This document shows, piece after piece, positions 1 through 8,745 of a stretch of DNA of 64,000 nucleotides. The stretch is from DASZMX01 sp035551475. Lineage in GTDB: Bacteria; Verrucomicrobiota; Verrucomicrobiia; Limisphaerales; Palsa-1400. The notes under the pieces are model-generated. The model saw only the letters and a program-made list of their open reading frames with translations. It had not been told where the DNA came from and did not search any database. The translations under genes were made by a program, and so were the position numbers. Numbering within the stretch: position 1 is the first letter of the stretch; every line of letters begins with the position of its first letter. Where the stretch lies: positions 74,756-138,755 of the forward strand of contig DASZMX010000053.1 of NCBI GenBank assembly GCA_035551475.1. Direction: 5' to 3'.

Positions 1-1389
1 CTCCGCCAGTTGACCTTGCAGAGCCGCCAGTTCCGCATCGTTCCACGCATGCTCGCGAAGGCCGAAGGCAATGACCGTGGCATACAGGCCGGTCACAGCG
101 CTGTCAACCATCGCGGCAACCACTCGAACCGGGCGCGCCCGGTTAAAGCGCCCGAGATCGTGCAACAGCGTCAGATCTTCCAACGCCTTGTCGGGATGAT
201 GCAGGAGGAGCTCGCACTCGGCGCGTTCCGCCAGGGCCTGCGCGACCGTGCGCATGGAAATGAAATTCGGCGCCGGCGCGCTATCCGGCTGCGCATAATC
301 GCCGGCGCGCCGCATTTCCGGGCGCTGCAACGCCTGGCGAATTCGCTCCAATCCCGGGTTGAGGCGCTGCTCGCTCCACGCCATGTAATCGGCGGCTCCA
401 TAGCACGGATCAACGGCGAGGCGAAGCACATTGCTGGCGAGCGGCTGGGTCCGCCACGAAAGCGCCGGGCGCGGCGCACCTCGTCCGTTGGCGGGAAGTA
501 AATCCTCAAAGACCGCAGCCAATTCATCCGCCGTGGGCATTCGCTCCGAAACCAAAACCATCTGGAGCGGCGCCGTCAAGGGATGGGAAAAAACGAGGCT
601 ATTCAGCGGACCCGCCACGCCCTCACCCAGTTTGCGCCGCAACGCGGCATCGAGGGACGCGCGCACGGCCGCATCCATGAACCCTCTTCCGTCCGCGGCC
701 ATTTTTGGGGAGGCGTGAATTGTGTTGGAGCCGCCGCCGGACACGAGTTTCGCGTCGTGAGAATTCAACAGCGCCGCCAGGGCCATCGCCGCATCCACCG
801 AGCGCCAGGTCACGCTGACGTTTTCCGAGGCTGCGGGCAAATCGGAGTCCAACACCACATTGAGGCGCGCTTGCAAAGCCAGGGTTTTGATCGCATCCCG
901 CAACGGCACGTTCTCCAGGCGCACGATGTCCACCAGCGAGGCGCTGCCCAAGGAAAAAAGGGCGGGGCCCGGCAACAGGAGACGGGCGGCAAAATTTGAC
1001 GTCTCGGACACGGGCAACGGAGCGCCGGGCGGCACGATGGTTATATCTGCGAGAACGACGCTTGGATTGGTTCCTCCTTCACGATAAGGCCCGGCCAAAT
1101 CGGAAATTTCGGTGGGGCCTTTGCCGGAAAACCAGCGCTCCATTTTCGGCAGCGCAAAGACGTTTTGTTCCGGGCGCACGGGCGTCGGAATGAAGGCGTC
1201 CCATTCCAACGTGTCGGCTTGGGCGGCGCGCGCCTGCCGGTAGGCATCCCAGGTTTTCTGTCCGCGCCAGTTTTCTTCCTTATAAAAACCAATGGCGAGC
1301 AGGACCGCCAACCCCAGATACACAAAGATGCGCCGCGCCCGCGGTGGCGGAGAGACCGGGCCGGATGGCGGTGGTTGAGGTTCGTCCAC
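1..1389 (-). CDS. membrane-anchored protein with STN/secretin-N-like domain (C-terminus beyond the window edge)
   Basis: An uninterrupted frame of 463 codons runs from GTG at 1389 to the left edge without a stop, so the C-terminus is missing. The first 20 residues are proline-rich and end in RARR, followed by one hydrophobic segment at about residues 21-36, which suggests an N-terminal membrane anchor with the rest in the periplasm. Around residues 150-200 the stretch LENVPLRDAIKTLALQA, then LNVVLDSDLP and VSVTWRSVDAAMALAALL, resembles the secretin/TonB short N-terminal (STN) fold. No catalytic motif is visible. It lies 22 bases after the helicase stop on the same strand. An ATG overlapping the helicase stop (1415) is in another frame and gives only 124 codons, so GTG 1389 is preferred. 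Function unknown. Confidence 0.6.
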   Translation of the reverse strand, partial: MDEPQPPPSGPVSPPPRARRIFVYLGLAVLLAIGFYKEENWRGQKTWDAYRQARAAQADTLEWDAFIPTPVRPEQNVFALPKMERWFSGKGPTEISDLAGPYREGGTNPSVVLADITIVPPGAPLPVSETSNFAARLLLPGPALFSLGSASLVDIVRLENVPLRDAIKTLALQARLNVVLDSDLPAASENVSVTWRSVDAAMALAALLNSHDAKLVSGGGSNTIHASPKMAADGRGFMDAAVRASLDAALRRKLGEGVAGPLNSLVFSHPLTAPLQMVLVSERMPTADELAAVFEDLLPANGRGAPRPALSWRTQPLASNVLRLAVDPCYGAADYMAWSEQRLNPGLERIRQALQRPEMRRAGDYAQPDSAPAPNFISMRTVAQALAERAECELLLHHPDKALEDLTLLHDLGRFNRARPVRVVAAMVDSAVTGLYATVIAFGLREHAWNDAELAALQGQLAE

Positions 1390-1411
1390 GAAGCGGCATC
1401 GTGCCGCAACG

Positions 1412-3844
1412 TCATATTTTTGACAAGCCCGGACGATTTCCAAAAAAGCGGCGAATTTCACCCGCCGGATCGCGCGTGATCAATTCGGCGGGACTTTCGC
1501 CATACCAATCGCGCGGGAGATGATCGGCGTAAGGCGCCTGCACAAAACGCTGGCAAAGCAGCGCAATGACGCCGCGATCGGTTTCGCTGCGAATTAAACG
1601 GCCCGCCGCCTGAATGACGCGCGTCATGCCCGGTTGAAGATAGGCGTATTCAAATCCCGCCTGTTCCTTCTCGTCAAAATAACGGCGCAACAATTCGCGC
1701 TCAAACGAGACTTGCGGCAAAGCCGGCGATACGATGTACACCCCGCTCAAGAGTTCGCCCGGGTAATCCACGCCCTCGGCATACATACCGCCCAGCACCG
1801 CCAGGACCAGCACGCCCTGCGGCGGGGGCGCGGCCAGGGCGCTGAAGATTTCCTGCCGCTCGGCGGGCGAGGCATTCGGGCGTTGCACCCAAACGCGGGC
1901 GCGCGTGGCCGGCATTTTTTCCGCGACTCGCCGCAAAAACTGGTAGCTGGGAAAGAGGACGAGGCCGTTGCCCGTCTGCGCGTCGGACATTTCCGCGAGC
2001 AATTTTGCCACGATCGCAAAATTGCTTTCCCGCGCCGCGAACGTCGTGCGCACCTGCGGCAGAATCATCACTTTGCGGTTCTCGCGGGGGAACGGCGGCG
2101 GCAACGAAATGGTCTCGGTGCGCTCCGACTGCAAGCCCAGCGTTCGCCGCACGAGCTCCACCGGCGAGAGTGTCGCGGAAAAAAGAATGCTGGAGGCGGA
2201 GGCGCGAAAAATCGGCGCCAAGGCGCGCGCTGGATCCAGGCAGATGATCGCCAGGCGCACGCCATCGGGGCGGCGTTCAACCACGCAGCTAAAACCGGCG
2301 CCAAAAAGGTGCAAGGCCGCAATGACGCGCTGCCAGGCGAAATGCGCGTCCACCACCGGATCATCCGGCGGCGTGTATTTGGCCTCGCGTTTCCACGACA
2401 GGTAACGAATGAATTTGGCTTCCCATTCCTTCCACGCGGCGCGCAGCGCTTCCCTGGGCGGATCAATTTCCGCGATGGCCGCCCCGGCGGGCAGGAACGC
2501 CGCCTCATCGGCCAGCAATTGAATCATCCGGTCGATGCTTTCAGAGAGCGTCTCAAAAAGTTCCCCGGGTTGAAGCAGCAACCGGGAAGCGGCGGCGCGA
2601 AAATCCTGCTCCAGAATTTCCGGCGAAAAAATCTGGCGCGCGCGGTCCGGCAGATTGTGCGCTTCGTCAATCAAAAGAATCGCCTCCCCCAATTCGTCCG
2701 GCCCGAGATGCCGCAGGGCCGCGCCGGGATCGAACACGTAATTATAATCCGCCACGATGGCGTCGGCGCTGCGGGCCAGCTCCAGTTGGGTCTCGAACGG
2801 GCAGACCTTTTCCATTTTCGCCGCGGCGAAGACGGCGTCCGGATCATAATGCCAGTGGCTGGCGCGCAGCCGCTCCACCAGCCCGGAGCGCTCCATCTTT
2901 TCGGGATAGCCCTTGGCGTAGGGGCAAAAATCTTCATGGCAAATGACGCGGTCGTTGGCGCACATCTTCTCCTTGTTGCGGATTTGCAGGGTGCGAAAGG
3001 CGCCCTCGACATTCATGGCGCGCAAGGCGGCCACCGCCATTTTTTGCTGGAGCGTTTTCGAAGTTAGAAAAACCACCTGCCGCCCCGCCGCGAGCCCCTG
3101 CGCCAGGGCCGGATGCAGCGCCGCCGCCGTTTTGCCGGAACCCGTCGGAGCCTCGGCGAGCAAATGCCCCCCGCCGGCGACCGCCTTTCGCACGGCGTCA
3201 ATCATAACCTGCTGCCCCGGGCGCGGCGCCGCGTGCGGGAACGGCATGCCGGCCGCCGCCTGGGCTTTCTTGCCGCGCGCTGTCGCTTCGGCTTTCCAAA
3301 TGGCGAGACTCCGCTGCAAACGCCGTTGCACATCCCGCTCCAGCGCCTCGGCGTCATAGGGCACGGCCAGCGCCGTTTCCTCGCCGCTGGCCAAATCCAC
3401 ATACACGAGCGCGCCGGTCACGGGCGAATGGCCCAGTCGGGCCCAGAGGTGACAGTAAAGAAGAAGCTGCCGCTGATGCCGCTCCGCCACGCCGCCGGTG
3501 CGGCGGATTTCGGACGTCGGCACGTAGGTGGATTTGAACTCCTCAACCAGCCAGCCGCCGCCGGTTTGCGCGGCGCAGCCGTCCAACCGCCCGGTCACGA
3601 TGGCCGTCCAATCCTCCACCGCCCAGCGCGCCTGCAAAAAAACTTCCCGGCGATACTCGGGATTCAGCCGCGCGCGCTCCTGCAGCACGCGGGCGTGCAA
3701 TTCCGCCCCGAGGCCCAGCCGATGCCAGCCTTCGCCGCGCTCGAATCCGATGCGCGCATAACCCTCGCCCTCCGCCAGCTCGCGCACGGAGATTTCAAAT
3801 GTCCTGGCCGCTTCGTCGAATTTCAAGGCAGACAATTTTAACAC
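1412..3844 (-). CDS. DinG/XPD-family ATP-dependent DNA helicase with PD-(D/E)XK-like N-terminal domain
   Basis: An 810-residue superfamily 2 helicase of the Rad3/XPD/DinG type. Walker A is EAPTGSGKTA at residues 231-240, the DEAH box is at 393-396, and motif VI reads QAAGRLIRS near the C-terminus. Four cysteines (295, 302, 307, 348) sit where XPD-type enzymes bind a 4Fe-4S cluster, so a 5'-3' DNA unwinding role is expected from the family. The first 200 residues carry a RecB/Cas4-like nuclease pattern: GRLDG at 85-89, EEFKS at 101-105 and QLLLY at 126-130. Whether it cuts DNA is inference; the domain could be only structural. The gene is divergent from the nucleotidyltransferase at 3906, with 61 bases between them. 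Related to DinG but clearly not the E. coli architecture. Confidence 0.85.
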   Translation of the reverse strand: MLKLSALKFDEAARTFEISVRELAEGEGYARIGFERGEGWHRLGLGAELHARVLQERARLNPEYRREVFLQARWAVEDWTAIVTGRLDGCAAQTGGGWLVEEFKSTYVPTSEIRRTGGVAERHQRQLLLYCHLWARLGHSPVTGALVYVDLASGEETALAVPYDAEALERDVQRRLQRSLAIWKAEATARGKKAQAAAGMPFPHAAPRPGQQVMIDAVRKAVAGGGHLLAEAPTGSGKTAAALHPALAQGLAAGRQVVFLTSKTLQQKMAVAALRAMNVEGAFRTLQIRNKEKMCANDRVICHEDFCPYAKGYPEKMERSGLVERLRASHWHYDPDAVFAAAKMEKVCPFETQLELARSADAIVADYNYVFDPGAALRHLGPDELGEAILLIDEAHNLPDRARQIFSPEILEQDFRAAASRLLLQPGELFETLSESIDRMIQLLADEAAFLPAGAAIAEIDPPREALRAAWKEWEAKFIRYLSWKREAKYTPPDDPVVDAHFAWQRVIAALHLFGAGFSCVVERRPDGVRLAIICLDPARALAPIFRASASSILFSATLSPVELVRRTLGLQSERTETISLPPPFPRENRKVMILPQVRTTFAARESNFAIVAKLLAEMSDAQTGNGLVLFPSYQFLRRVAEKMPATRARVWVQRPNASPAERQEIFSALAAPPPQGVLVLAVLGGMYAEGVDYPGELLSGVYIVSPALPQVSFERELLRRYFDEKEQAGFEYAYLQPGMTRVIQAAGRLIRSETDRGVIALLCQRFVQAPYADHLPRDWYGESPAELITRDPAGEIRRFFGNRPGLSKI

Positions 3845-3905
3845 AGAACCGTTGCGCGCATAGGCCGCAAAATGCTAAACACACGCACGAAAATTTAAAC
3901 CGACC

Positions 3906-4811
3906 ATGCCAACACATGCATCCAAACCCACCCTGCTCGTCCTCGCGGCCGGCATGGGCAGCCGCTACGGCGGCCTGAAGCAGATCGATCCCGTCGGCCC
4001 TTCGGGCGAAACCATTATTGACTACTCCATTTACGACGCCTTGCGCGCCGGCTTTGGCAAACTGGTCTTCGTCATTCGCCGCGACATCGAGGAGCAATTC
4101 CGCCAGATCATCGGCGCGCGCTTCGAGAAAAAAGTCCAGGTGGAATATGTCTTCCAGGAGCTGGACAAATTGCCCGCGGGATTTTCGCGGCCGCTCCAGC
4201 GTCAGAAACCCTGGGGCACCACCCACGCCATCCTGATGGCCGAGGACGTGGTGCGCGAGCCCTTCGCCGCCATTAACGCTGATGATTTTTACGGCGCGAA
4301 TTCGTATCGCCTGCTGGCCCAGCACCTCCAGTCGGGCAGTCCGGACTATGCCATGGTGGGCTTCGTGCTGCGGAACACGCTTTCGGAATTTGGGAGCGTG
4401 GCGCGCGGCGTTTCCCAGGCGGATGCGCAGGGCTATTTAACCTCCGTGACGGAATTGACCAAGATTGAACCCGACGGCGCCGGCGCGAAGAACACCGACC
4501 CTTCCGGGAAAATCACCCGCCTGACCGGCGACGAACTGGTGTCGATGAATTTTTGGGGATTCACCCCCGCGCTTTTTCCGCAATTGCGCCAGGCGTTCGA
4601 GGAATTTTTGCGCCGCAGCGGGCAGGAGGAAAAATCAGAATGCTACATTCCCAACACCGTCGGCCAGCTCGTCACCGCCGGCCAGGCGCGCGTGAAACTC
4701 CTGCGCACGGATGACGCGTGGTTCGGCGTCACCTATCGCGAAGATCGCCCGCGCGTGGTGGAAAGCATCAAGAAGCTCGTGGCGCGAGGTGATTATCCCG
4801 CAAAGCTGTGA
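3906..4811 (+). CDS. sugar-nucleotide nucleotidyltransferase (NTP_transferase family)
   Basis: A 301-residue cytoplasmic enzyme with the nucleotide-binding signature LAAGMGSRYGGLKQ at residues 13-26 and a downstream NADDFYG motif that should supply the metal-binding aspartate. This is the fold of UDP-glucose and dTDP-glucose pyrophosphorylases, which join a sugar 1-phosphate to an NTP. The sugar cannot be decided from sequence. The ATG start gives the motif its usual distance from the N-terminus. The gene converges on the glycosyltransferase at 4813 with one base between stops, so the two are not cotranscribed. Confidence 0.75.
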   Translation: MPTHASKPTLLVLAAGMGSRYGGLKQIDPVGPSGETIIDYSIYDALRAGFGKLVFVIRRDIEEQFRQIIGARFEKKVQVEYVFQELDKLPAGFSRPLQRQKPWGTTHAILMAEDVVREPFAAINADDFYGANSYRLLAQHLQSGSPDYAMVGFVLRNTLSEFGSVARGVSQADAQGYLTSVTELTKIEPDGAGAKNTDPSGKITRLTGDELVSMNFWGFTPALFPQLRQAFEEFLRRSGQEEKSECYIPNTVGQLVTAGQARVKLLRTDDAWFGVTYREDRPRVVESIKKLVARGDYPAKL

Positions 4812-4812
4812 T

Positions 4813-5955
4813 TTAAACTCTGACCAACTGGCCGCCCGCGATAATCCGATAACGCTCGCCGCGCCATTCCACGTGGTTGCCCCAAAAGGCAGCCGCCCAA
4901 ATCACGACGTCCAACACATCTTTAACAGGCACGAGCCACCAGAAACGCCCATAGGAGCGGTCTTGCGTCATCCGCGCGAGCTGTTGCTGGGCGGTTCCAA
5001 TGCGGGTGGCCAGCGCGACCAGGCCGAGCGCCACGGCCCAAGCGGGCCCTCGCAGTGACACCGCCAGCAGCATGAGCGGCCAGACCCCGGCATTATTGAT
5101 GATGCTGACGAAAAAAGGGCCCGGCTGACAAACCCGAATCGTGCGCGCCCAGCGCAATTGATGCCGCCAGACCGCCCCCCAGCCCATCGGAGGCTCCCAA
5201 CAATCCACCACCGCAGGCGCGAGCATGATCTTGCGGCCTCGGGCCGCAATGCGCTGGCCTAATTGATAATCATCTGCCAAATAATCGCTCAACGCCGCGA
5301 AGCCGCCAATCGCCGCCAATTCAGAGGCTGGCACGGTCATGACCGCGCCCAGCGCAAAGTCAATGCGTTTGACGGTGGCGGCTTGGAGCACATGCGTCCA
5401 AAAATCCGCATTCACCGCAATGGCTTCCCAGCGCATCGCCAGCGTGGCCGGATTCGCAAGGCGATAAAAACAATTGACAAGGCCAACATCCTTTCGACAC
5501 AGCGAGGCGATGCTGGCGGCGAAATGCGGTGAAACCCGCGCGTCGGCATCGCTGATCATCAAGAGCGGATATTTGCTCAATGATTCAAGCTGGCGCAAAG
5601 TCGAAACTTTCCGATTGGCTCCGAGATTTTGCGGGCAAAGAATGAGTTGCGCATCGACATGGGGGAATTCCGCCAACAAATCACGCACAGCCGCGCACAC
5701 GGGGTCATCGCCGGATGCCACCCCGAACAAAAACTGCGCGGGACCGGGATAGGACTGCGCGAGCCAACTGCGCAGACAGTCCTTCGTGGCCTCATCCGCG
5801 CCTTTCAGCGGCTTGAGGAAGGTGATGCCTGGGCAGGCGTCGCCGGCCGCCCCGCATTCCGGCAGGTGCAGGGGAAAACGGCGGTGCAAAGCCCATCGCC
5901 AGACCGTCAGAGCCAGGCTCACGCCAGTGAGGATGCCGAGAATCTCGCGCAGCAC
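4813..5955 (-). CDS. hpnI: HpnI/ceramide glucosyltransferase-like family 2 glycosyltransferase
   Basis: About 380 residues when started at GTG 5955, which has a GGAG eleven bases upstream and places a membrane segment at the very N-terminus, as is usual for the family. A longer reading from 6111 adds 52 residues that look unrelated. Catalytic motifs of the GT21/HpnI group are present: ISDADARV, DDYQLGQR and the HQLRWARTIR (QxxRW) motif, followed by C-terminal hydrophobic segments. HpnI transfers N-acetylglucosamine to bacteriohopanetetrol in hopanoid synthesis; a ceramide-type acceptor is the alternative. No other hopanoid gene is visible here, so the substrate is inference. It is divergent from the nuo operon. 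Confidence 0.7.
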   Translation of the reverse strand: MLREILGILTGVSLALTVWRWALHRRFPLHLPECGAAGDACPGITFLKPLKGADEATKDCLRSWLAQSYPGPAQFLFGVASGDDPVCAAVRDLLAEFPHVDAQLILCPQNLGANRKVSTLRQLESLSKYPLLMISDADARVSPHFAASIASLCRKDVGLVNCFYRLANPATLAMRWEAIAVNADFWTHVLQAATVKRIDFALGAVMTVPASELAAIGGFAALSDYLADDYQLGQRIAARGRKIMLAPAVVDCWEPPMGWGAVWRHQLRWARTIRVCQPGPFFVSIINNAGVWPLMLLAVSLRGPAWAVALGLVALATRIGTAQQQLARMTQDRSYGRFWWLVPVKDVLDVVIWAAAFWGNHVEWRGERYRIIAGGQLVRV

Positions 5956-6148
5956 GGCTAGCGTTTCTCCACCGGCATCAAACGGTATTGGACCAAAACC
6001 CCAATTTCGACGCCCTGCTCGGCGGATTTGGACTGCAAATAACGGAGTGTTTCGCTCACAGTTGTATCGCTTTGATGGCGTGATTAACGCACGGTTGGCG
6101 CGGCGGTTCAAGTTTCAATGCAAGGGGCGGCCAGAGGGAAAAACCCGC

Positions 6149-6166
6149 TTGTGAAAAAAATCACAA
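6149..6166. promoter_or_regulatory. CRP/FNR-superfamily-type palindrome upstream of nuoB
   Basis: TTGTGA, six bases (all A), then TCACAA: an exact match to the known CRP consensus TGTGA-N6-TCACA. It lies between the divergent hpnI-like gene and nuoB, 66 bases before the nuoB ATG. A weak promoter-like pair (TTGCCT at 6172, TTTAGT at 6195, 17-base spacer) follows it. That a CRP-family regulator controls complex I here is inference; the same repeat could form a small hairpin. Confidence 0.5.
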
Positions 6167-6232
6167 AGGGCTTGCCTGCCTGCGGCGGAGCATGTTTAGT
6201 AAATAGGTCAGTGTCTCGGGTTTCACTTTATC

Positions 6233-6742
6233 ATGCAGACCAAAACTGAAATTGGTTACAACTCGAAAGTCGAAGGCGAAGTCATTCATACTCGCCTGGA
6301 TTCGGCCCTGAATTGGTTTCGCAAAAACTCCTTGTGGCCGATGCCGATGGGCCTGGCCTGCTGCGCCATTGAATTGATGGCCGCCGGCGCCAGCCGCTTT
6401 GATATTGCGCGTTTTGGCTCCGAAGTGATGCGCTTTTCTCCCCGGCAATCGGACGTGATGATTGTCGCCGGCACGGTCACTTACAAGATGGCCACCGCCG
6501 TGCGCCGGATTTACGAGCAAATGGCGGAGCCCAAATGGGTGATCGCCATGGGCGCCTGCGCCTCCACCGGCGGCATGTACCGCAGCTATGCGGTGCTGCA
6601 AGGGGTTGATGGCATTGTCCCGGTCGATGTCTATGTGGCGGGATGCCCCCCCCGCCCCGAAGCGCTGCTTGACGCCTTGATTAAATTGCAGGACAAAGTG
6701 TCTCGCGAACCGTCCATCGCCATGCAGAAACGCGTGGCCTAA
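6233..6742 (+). CDS. nuoB: NADH-quinone oxidoreductase subunit B
   Basis: A 169-residue subunit that carries the terminal 4Fe-4S cluster N2 of complex I, next to the quinone site in the peripheral arm. The N2 ligands are visible as the tandem pair C43-C44 (LACCAIE), C109 (MGACAS) and C138 (AGCPPRP). Length and sequence are typical. It is the first gene of the nuo cluster. The usual preceding gene nuoA is absent: only about 120 bases separate this start from the divergent gene. nuoC follows after 19 bases. Confidence 0.97.
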   Translation: MQTKTEIGYNSKVEGEVIHTRLDSALNWFRKNSLWPMPMGLACCAIELMAAGASRFDIARFGSEVMRFSPRQSDVMIVAGTVTYKMATAVRRIYEQMAEPKWVIAMGACASTGGMYRSYAVLQGVDGIVPVDVYVAGCPPRPEALLDALIKLQDKVSREPSIAMQKRVA

Positions 6743-6761
6743 GCTGTTCGCTCCACTTGAA

Positions 6762-7433
6762 ATGACTGCGCGCGAACTCGCCCAACAACTCAAGACGCAA
6801 TTCGGAGACCTCATCTCCGAACCCGTGGAATTCCGCGACGAAATCACCGTCCACGTCGCCGCTTCCGAACGCATTGCGGAGGTCTGCGAGTTCGCGAAAA
6901 AGCAGCTCGGCTTCGATTTTCTGGCGGACGTTTCCAGCCTTGATAATTACGGCGATGACCCGCGCTGGACCGTGGTCTATCACCTCTACGGCTACGGCCA
7001 CCGCTGTCACTTGCGCCTCAAGACCAATGTTAGCGAGGAATCGTCCGAATTGCCGAGCGTCACCGGCGTGTGGCGCACCGCCGACTGGCACGAACGCGAA
7101 GCATACGACATGATGGGCATTCGCTTTCGCGGGCATCCCGATTTGCGCCGGATCCTGATGTGGGAAGGCTATCCTTACTTTCCGTTGCGCAAGGATTTTC
7201 CGCTGGCTGGCCGCCCCACCAATTTGCCCGAAGTGGCTTTCAGCAATCCCGCGCCCTTGGAAGGCGGGCCGTTCGTGACCATTGCCGGGGGCAAAGACAG
7301 CACCGCGCGCGAACCGCGGGTCCGCGTGCCTGAATCCGATGACGTGGAGCTCAACGCCCGCCTCGAACGCCGCCGCGACATCAAGGACGCCCACGGCCAT
7401 TCGCACGGGCCGGGCAAGGTGGGGCCGAAGTAA
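6762..7433 (+). CDS. nuoC: NADH-quinone oxidoreductase subunit C
   Basis: A 223-residue 30-kDa-type subunit of the complex I peripheral arm, which helps hold the N2/quinone module together. The family signature WHEREAYDMMGIRFRGHP is near residues 110-127, followed by the LRRILMWEGY segment. The C-terminal tail after about residue 195 is charged and ends with DAHGHSHGPG, a histidine-bearing extension with no clear role. It is a separate protein, not fused to NuoD. nuoD starts one base after its stop. Confidence 0.95.
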   Translation: MTARELAQQLKTQFGDLISEPVEFRDEITVHVAASERIAEVCEFAKKQLGFDFLADVSSLDNYGDDPRWTVVYHLYGYGHRCHLRLKTNVSEESSELPSVTGVWRTADWHEREAYDMMGIRFRGHPDLRRILMWEGYPYFPLRKDFPLAGRPTNLPEVAFSNPAPLEGGPFVTIAGGKDSTAREPRVRVPESDDVELNARLERRRDIKDAHGHSHGPGKVGPK

Positions 7434-7434
7434 T

Positions 7435-8745
7435 ATGGCGACGCAAGAAATCCATTTTCCCGATCCCGCCGGCCGCGTCGCGACCGCTCCGAACACCACC
7501 GATGTCGGCGGCCCCTCGCCTTCCTCGGGAGGCGACGACCTCCAGGATTTGCACGGCGAAAAGATGGTGTTGAACATGGGGCCGTCCCATCCCGCCACGC
7601 ACGGCGTGCTGCGGATCATTCTCGAGTTGGACGGCGAAATCATCACCAAGGCGACTCCTGACATTGGTTATCTGCATCGCGGCGACGAAAAAATCGCCGA
7701 GAACATGACCTACACCCAGTTCATCCCCTACACGGACCGGCTGGATTATCTCGCGCCCCTCGCCAACAACGTCGCCTACGCCCTGGCCGTCGAAAAACTA
7801 ATGGGCATCGACCAGCAACTGCCGCCGCGCTGCCAATATATCCGTGTGATTTGTTGCGAATTGGCCCGCATCTCGGCGCATTTGCTCGGGTTGGGCTCGT
7901 TCGCGATGGACGTGGGCGCGCTGACTGTTTTCTTGTTTACATTCACCGAACGCGAAAAAATTTACAATTTGATCGAAGCCTTGACCGGCGCGCGCTTCAC
8001 CACGACCTACACGCGCATTGGCGGGCTTTCCCGCGATCTGCCGCCGGGTTGGGTGGCGCAGTGCCGAACGTTTTTGGACGAAGTGGTTCACAACATCGAG
8101 GAAACCGAGCAATTGCTCTCGCGCAATAAAATCTTCGTGGACCGCACCCGCGATGTTGGCGTCATTCCGCGGGACGTCGCGATCGATTACGGTTTGACCG
8201 GCCCCAATTTGCGCGGCAGCGGCGTGGATTTTGATTTGCGCAAGGCGCATCCTTATTTGATTTACAAGGATGTCGAATTTGACATCCCGACCGGGTCCGT
8301 CGGCGATTGTTACGACCGTTATCTCATCCGCATCGAGGAAATGCGCCAAAGCGTGCGCATCCTGCGCCAATGCCTGGACAAGCTGCCCGGCGGCGCGGAC
8401 AACAGCGCGCACGAACCGGTGAACATTCCCAACGGCAAAACCATTCTGCCGCCGAAGAAAAAAGTGCTCACGAGCATGGAAGAGCTGATTCACCAATTCA
8501 TGCTGGTGACAGAAGGCATGAACGCCCCGCGCGGCGAGGTTTATTTTGGCGCGGAAAATCCGAAGGGCGAATTGGGTTTTTACATCCACAGCAAAGGCGG
8601 CGGCACGCCGCATCGCTTGAAAATTCGCGCGCCGTCGTTTGTCAACCTAAGCATTTTGCCTTATCTCATGCCCGGCCACATGATCAGCGACACCGTTTCC
8701 ATTTTTGGCTCGCTCGACTTCGTCATGGGGGAATGCGACCGATGA
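7435..8745 (+). CDS. nuoD: NADH-quinone oxidoreductase subunit D
   Basis: A 436-residue 49-kDa subunit that forms most of the quinone-binding cavity with NuoB. The motif NMGPSHPATHGV and the TPYTDR-like stretch QFIPYTDRLDYLAPL mark the quinone pocket. The start at 7435 lies just after the nuoC stop. The first 40 residues are a serine/glycine/proline-rich leader before the conserved core begins at LHGEKM. Its stop overlaps the nuoE start as ATGA, which suggests translational coupling. Confidence 0.96.
   Translation: MATQEIHFPDPAGRVATAPNTTDVGGPSPSSGGDDLQDLHGEKMVLNMGPSHPATHGVLRIILELDGEIITKATPDIGYLHRGDEKIAENMTYTQFIPYTDRLDYLAPLANNVAYALAVEKLMGIDQQLPPRCQYIRVICCELARISAHLLGLGSFAMDVGALTVFLFTFTEREKIYNLIEALTGARFTTTYTRIGGLSRDLPPGWVAQCRTFLDEVVHNIEETEQLLSRNKIFVDRTRDVGVIPRDVAIDYGLTGPNLRGSGVDFDLRKAHPYLIYKDVEFDIPTGSVGDCYDRYLIRIEEMRQSVRILRQCLDKLPGGADNSAHEPVNIPNGKTILPPKKKVLTSMEELIHQFMLVTEGMNAPRGEVYFGAENPKGELGFYIHSKGGGTPHRLKIRAPSFVNLSILPYLMPGHMISDTVSIFGSLDFVMGECDR

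Noticed and set aside
1041..1415. 124-codon frame starting at ATG 1415 overlapping the helicase stop
   Set aside because: The overlap looks operon-like, but the frame ends early while another frame on the same strand stays open for 463 codons with a sensible protein.
5956..6111. Longer start for the HpnI-like protein
   Set aside because: The added 52 residues are basic and unlike the family, while GTG 5955 with GGAG upstream gives the normal length.
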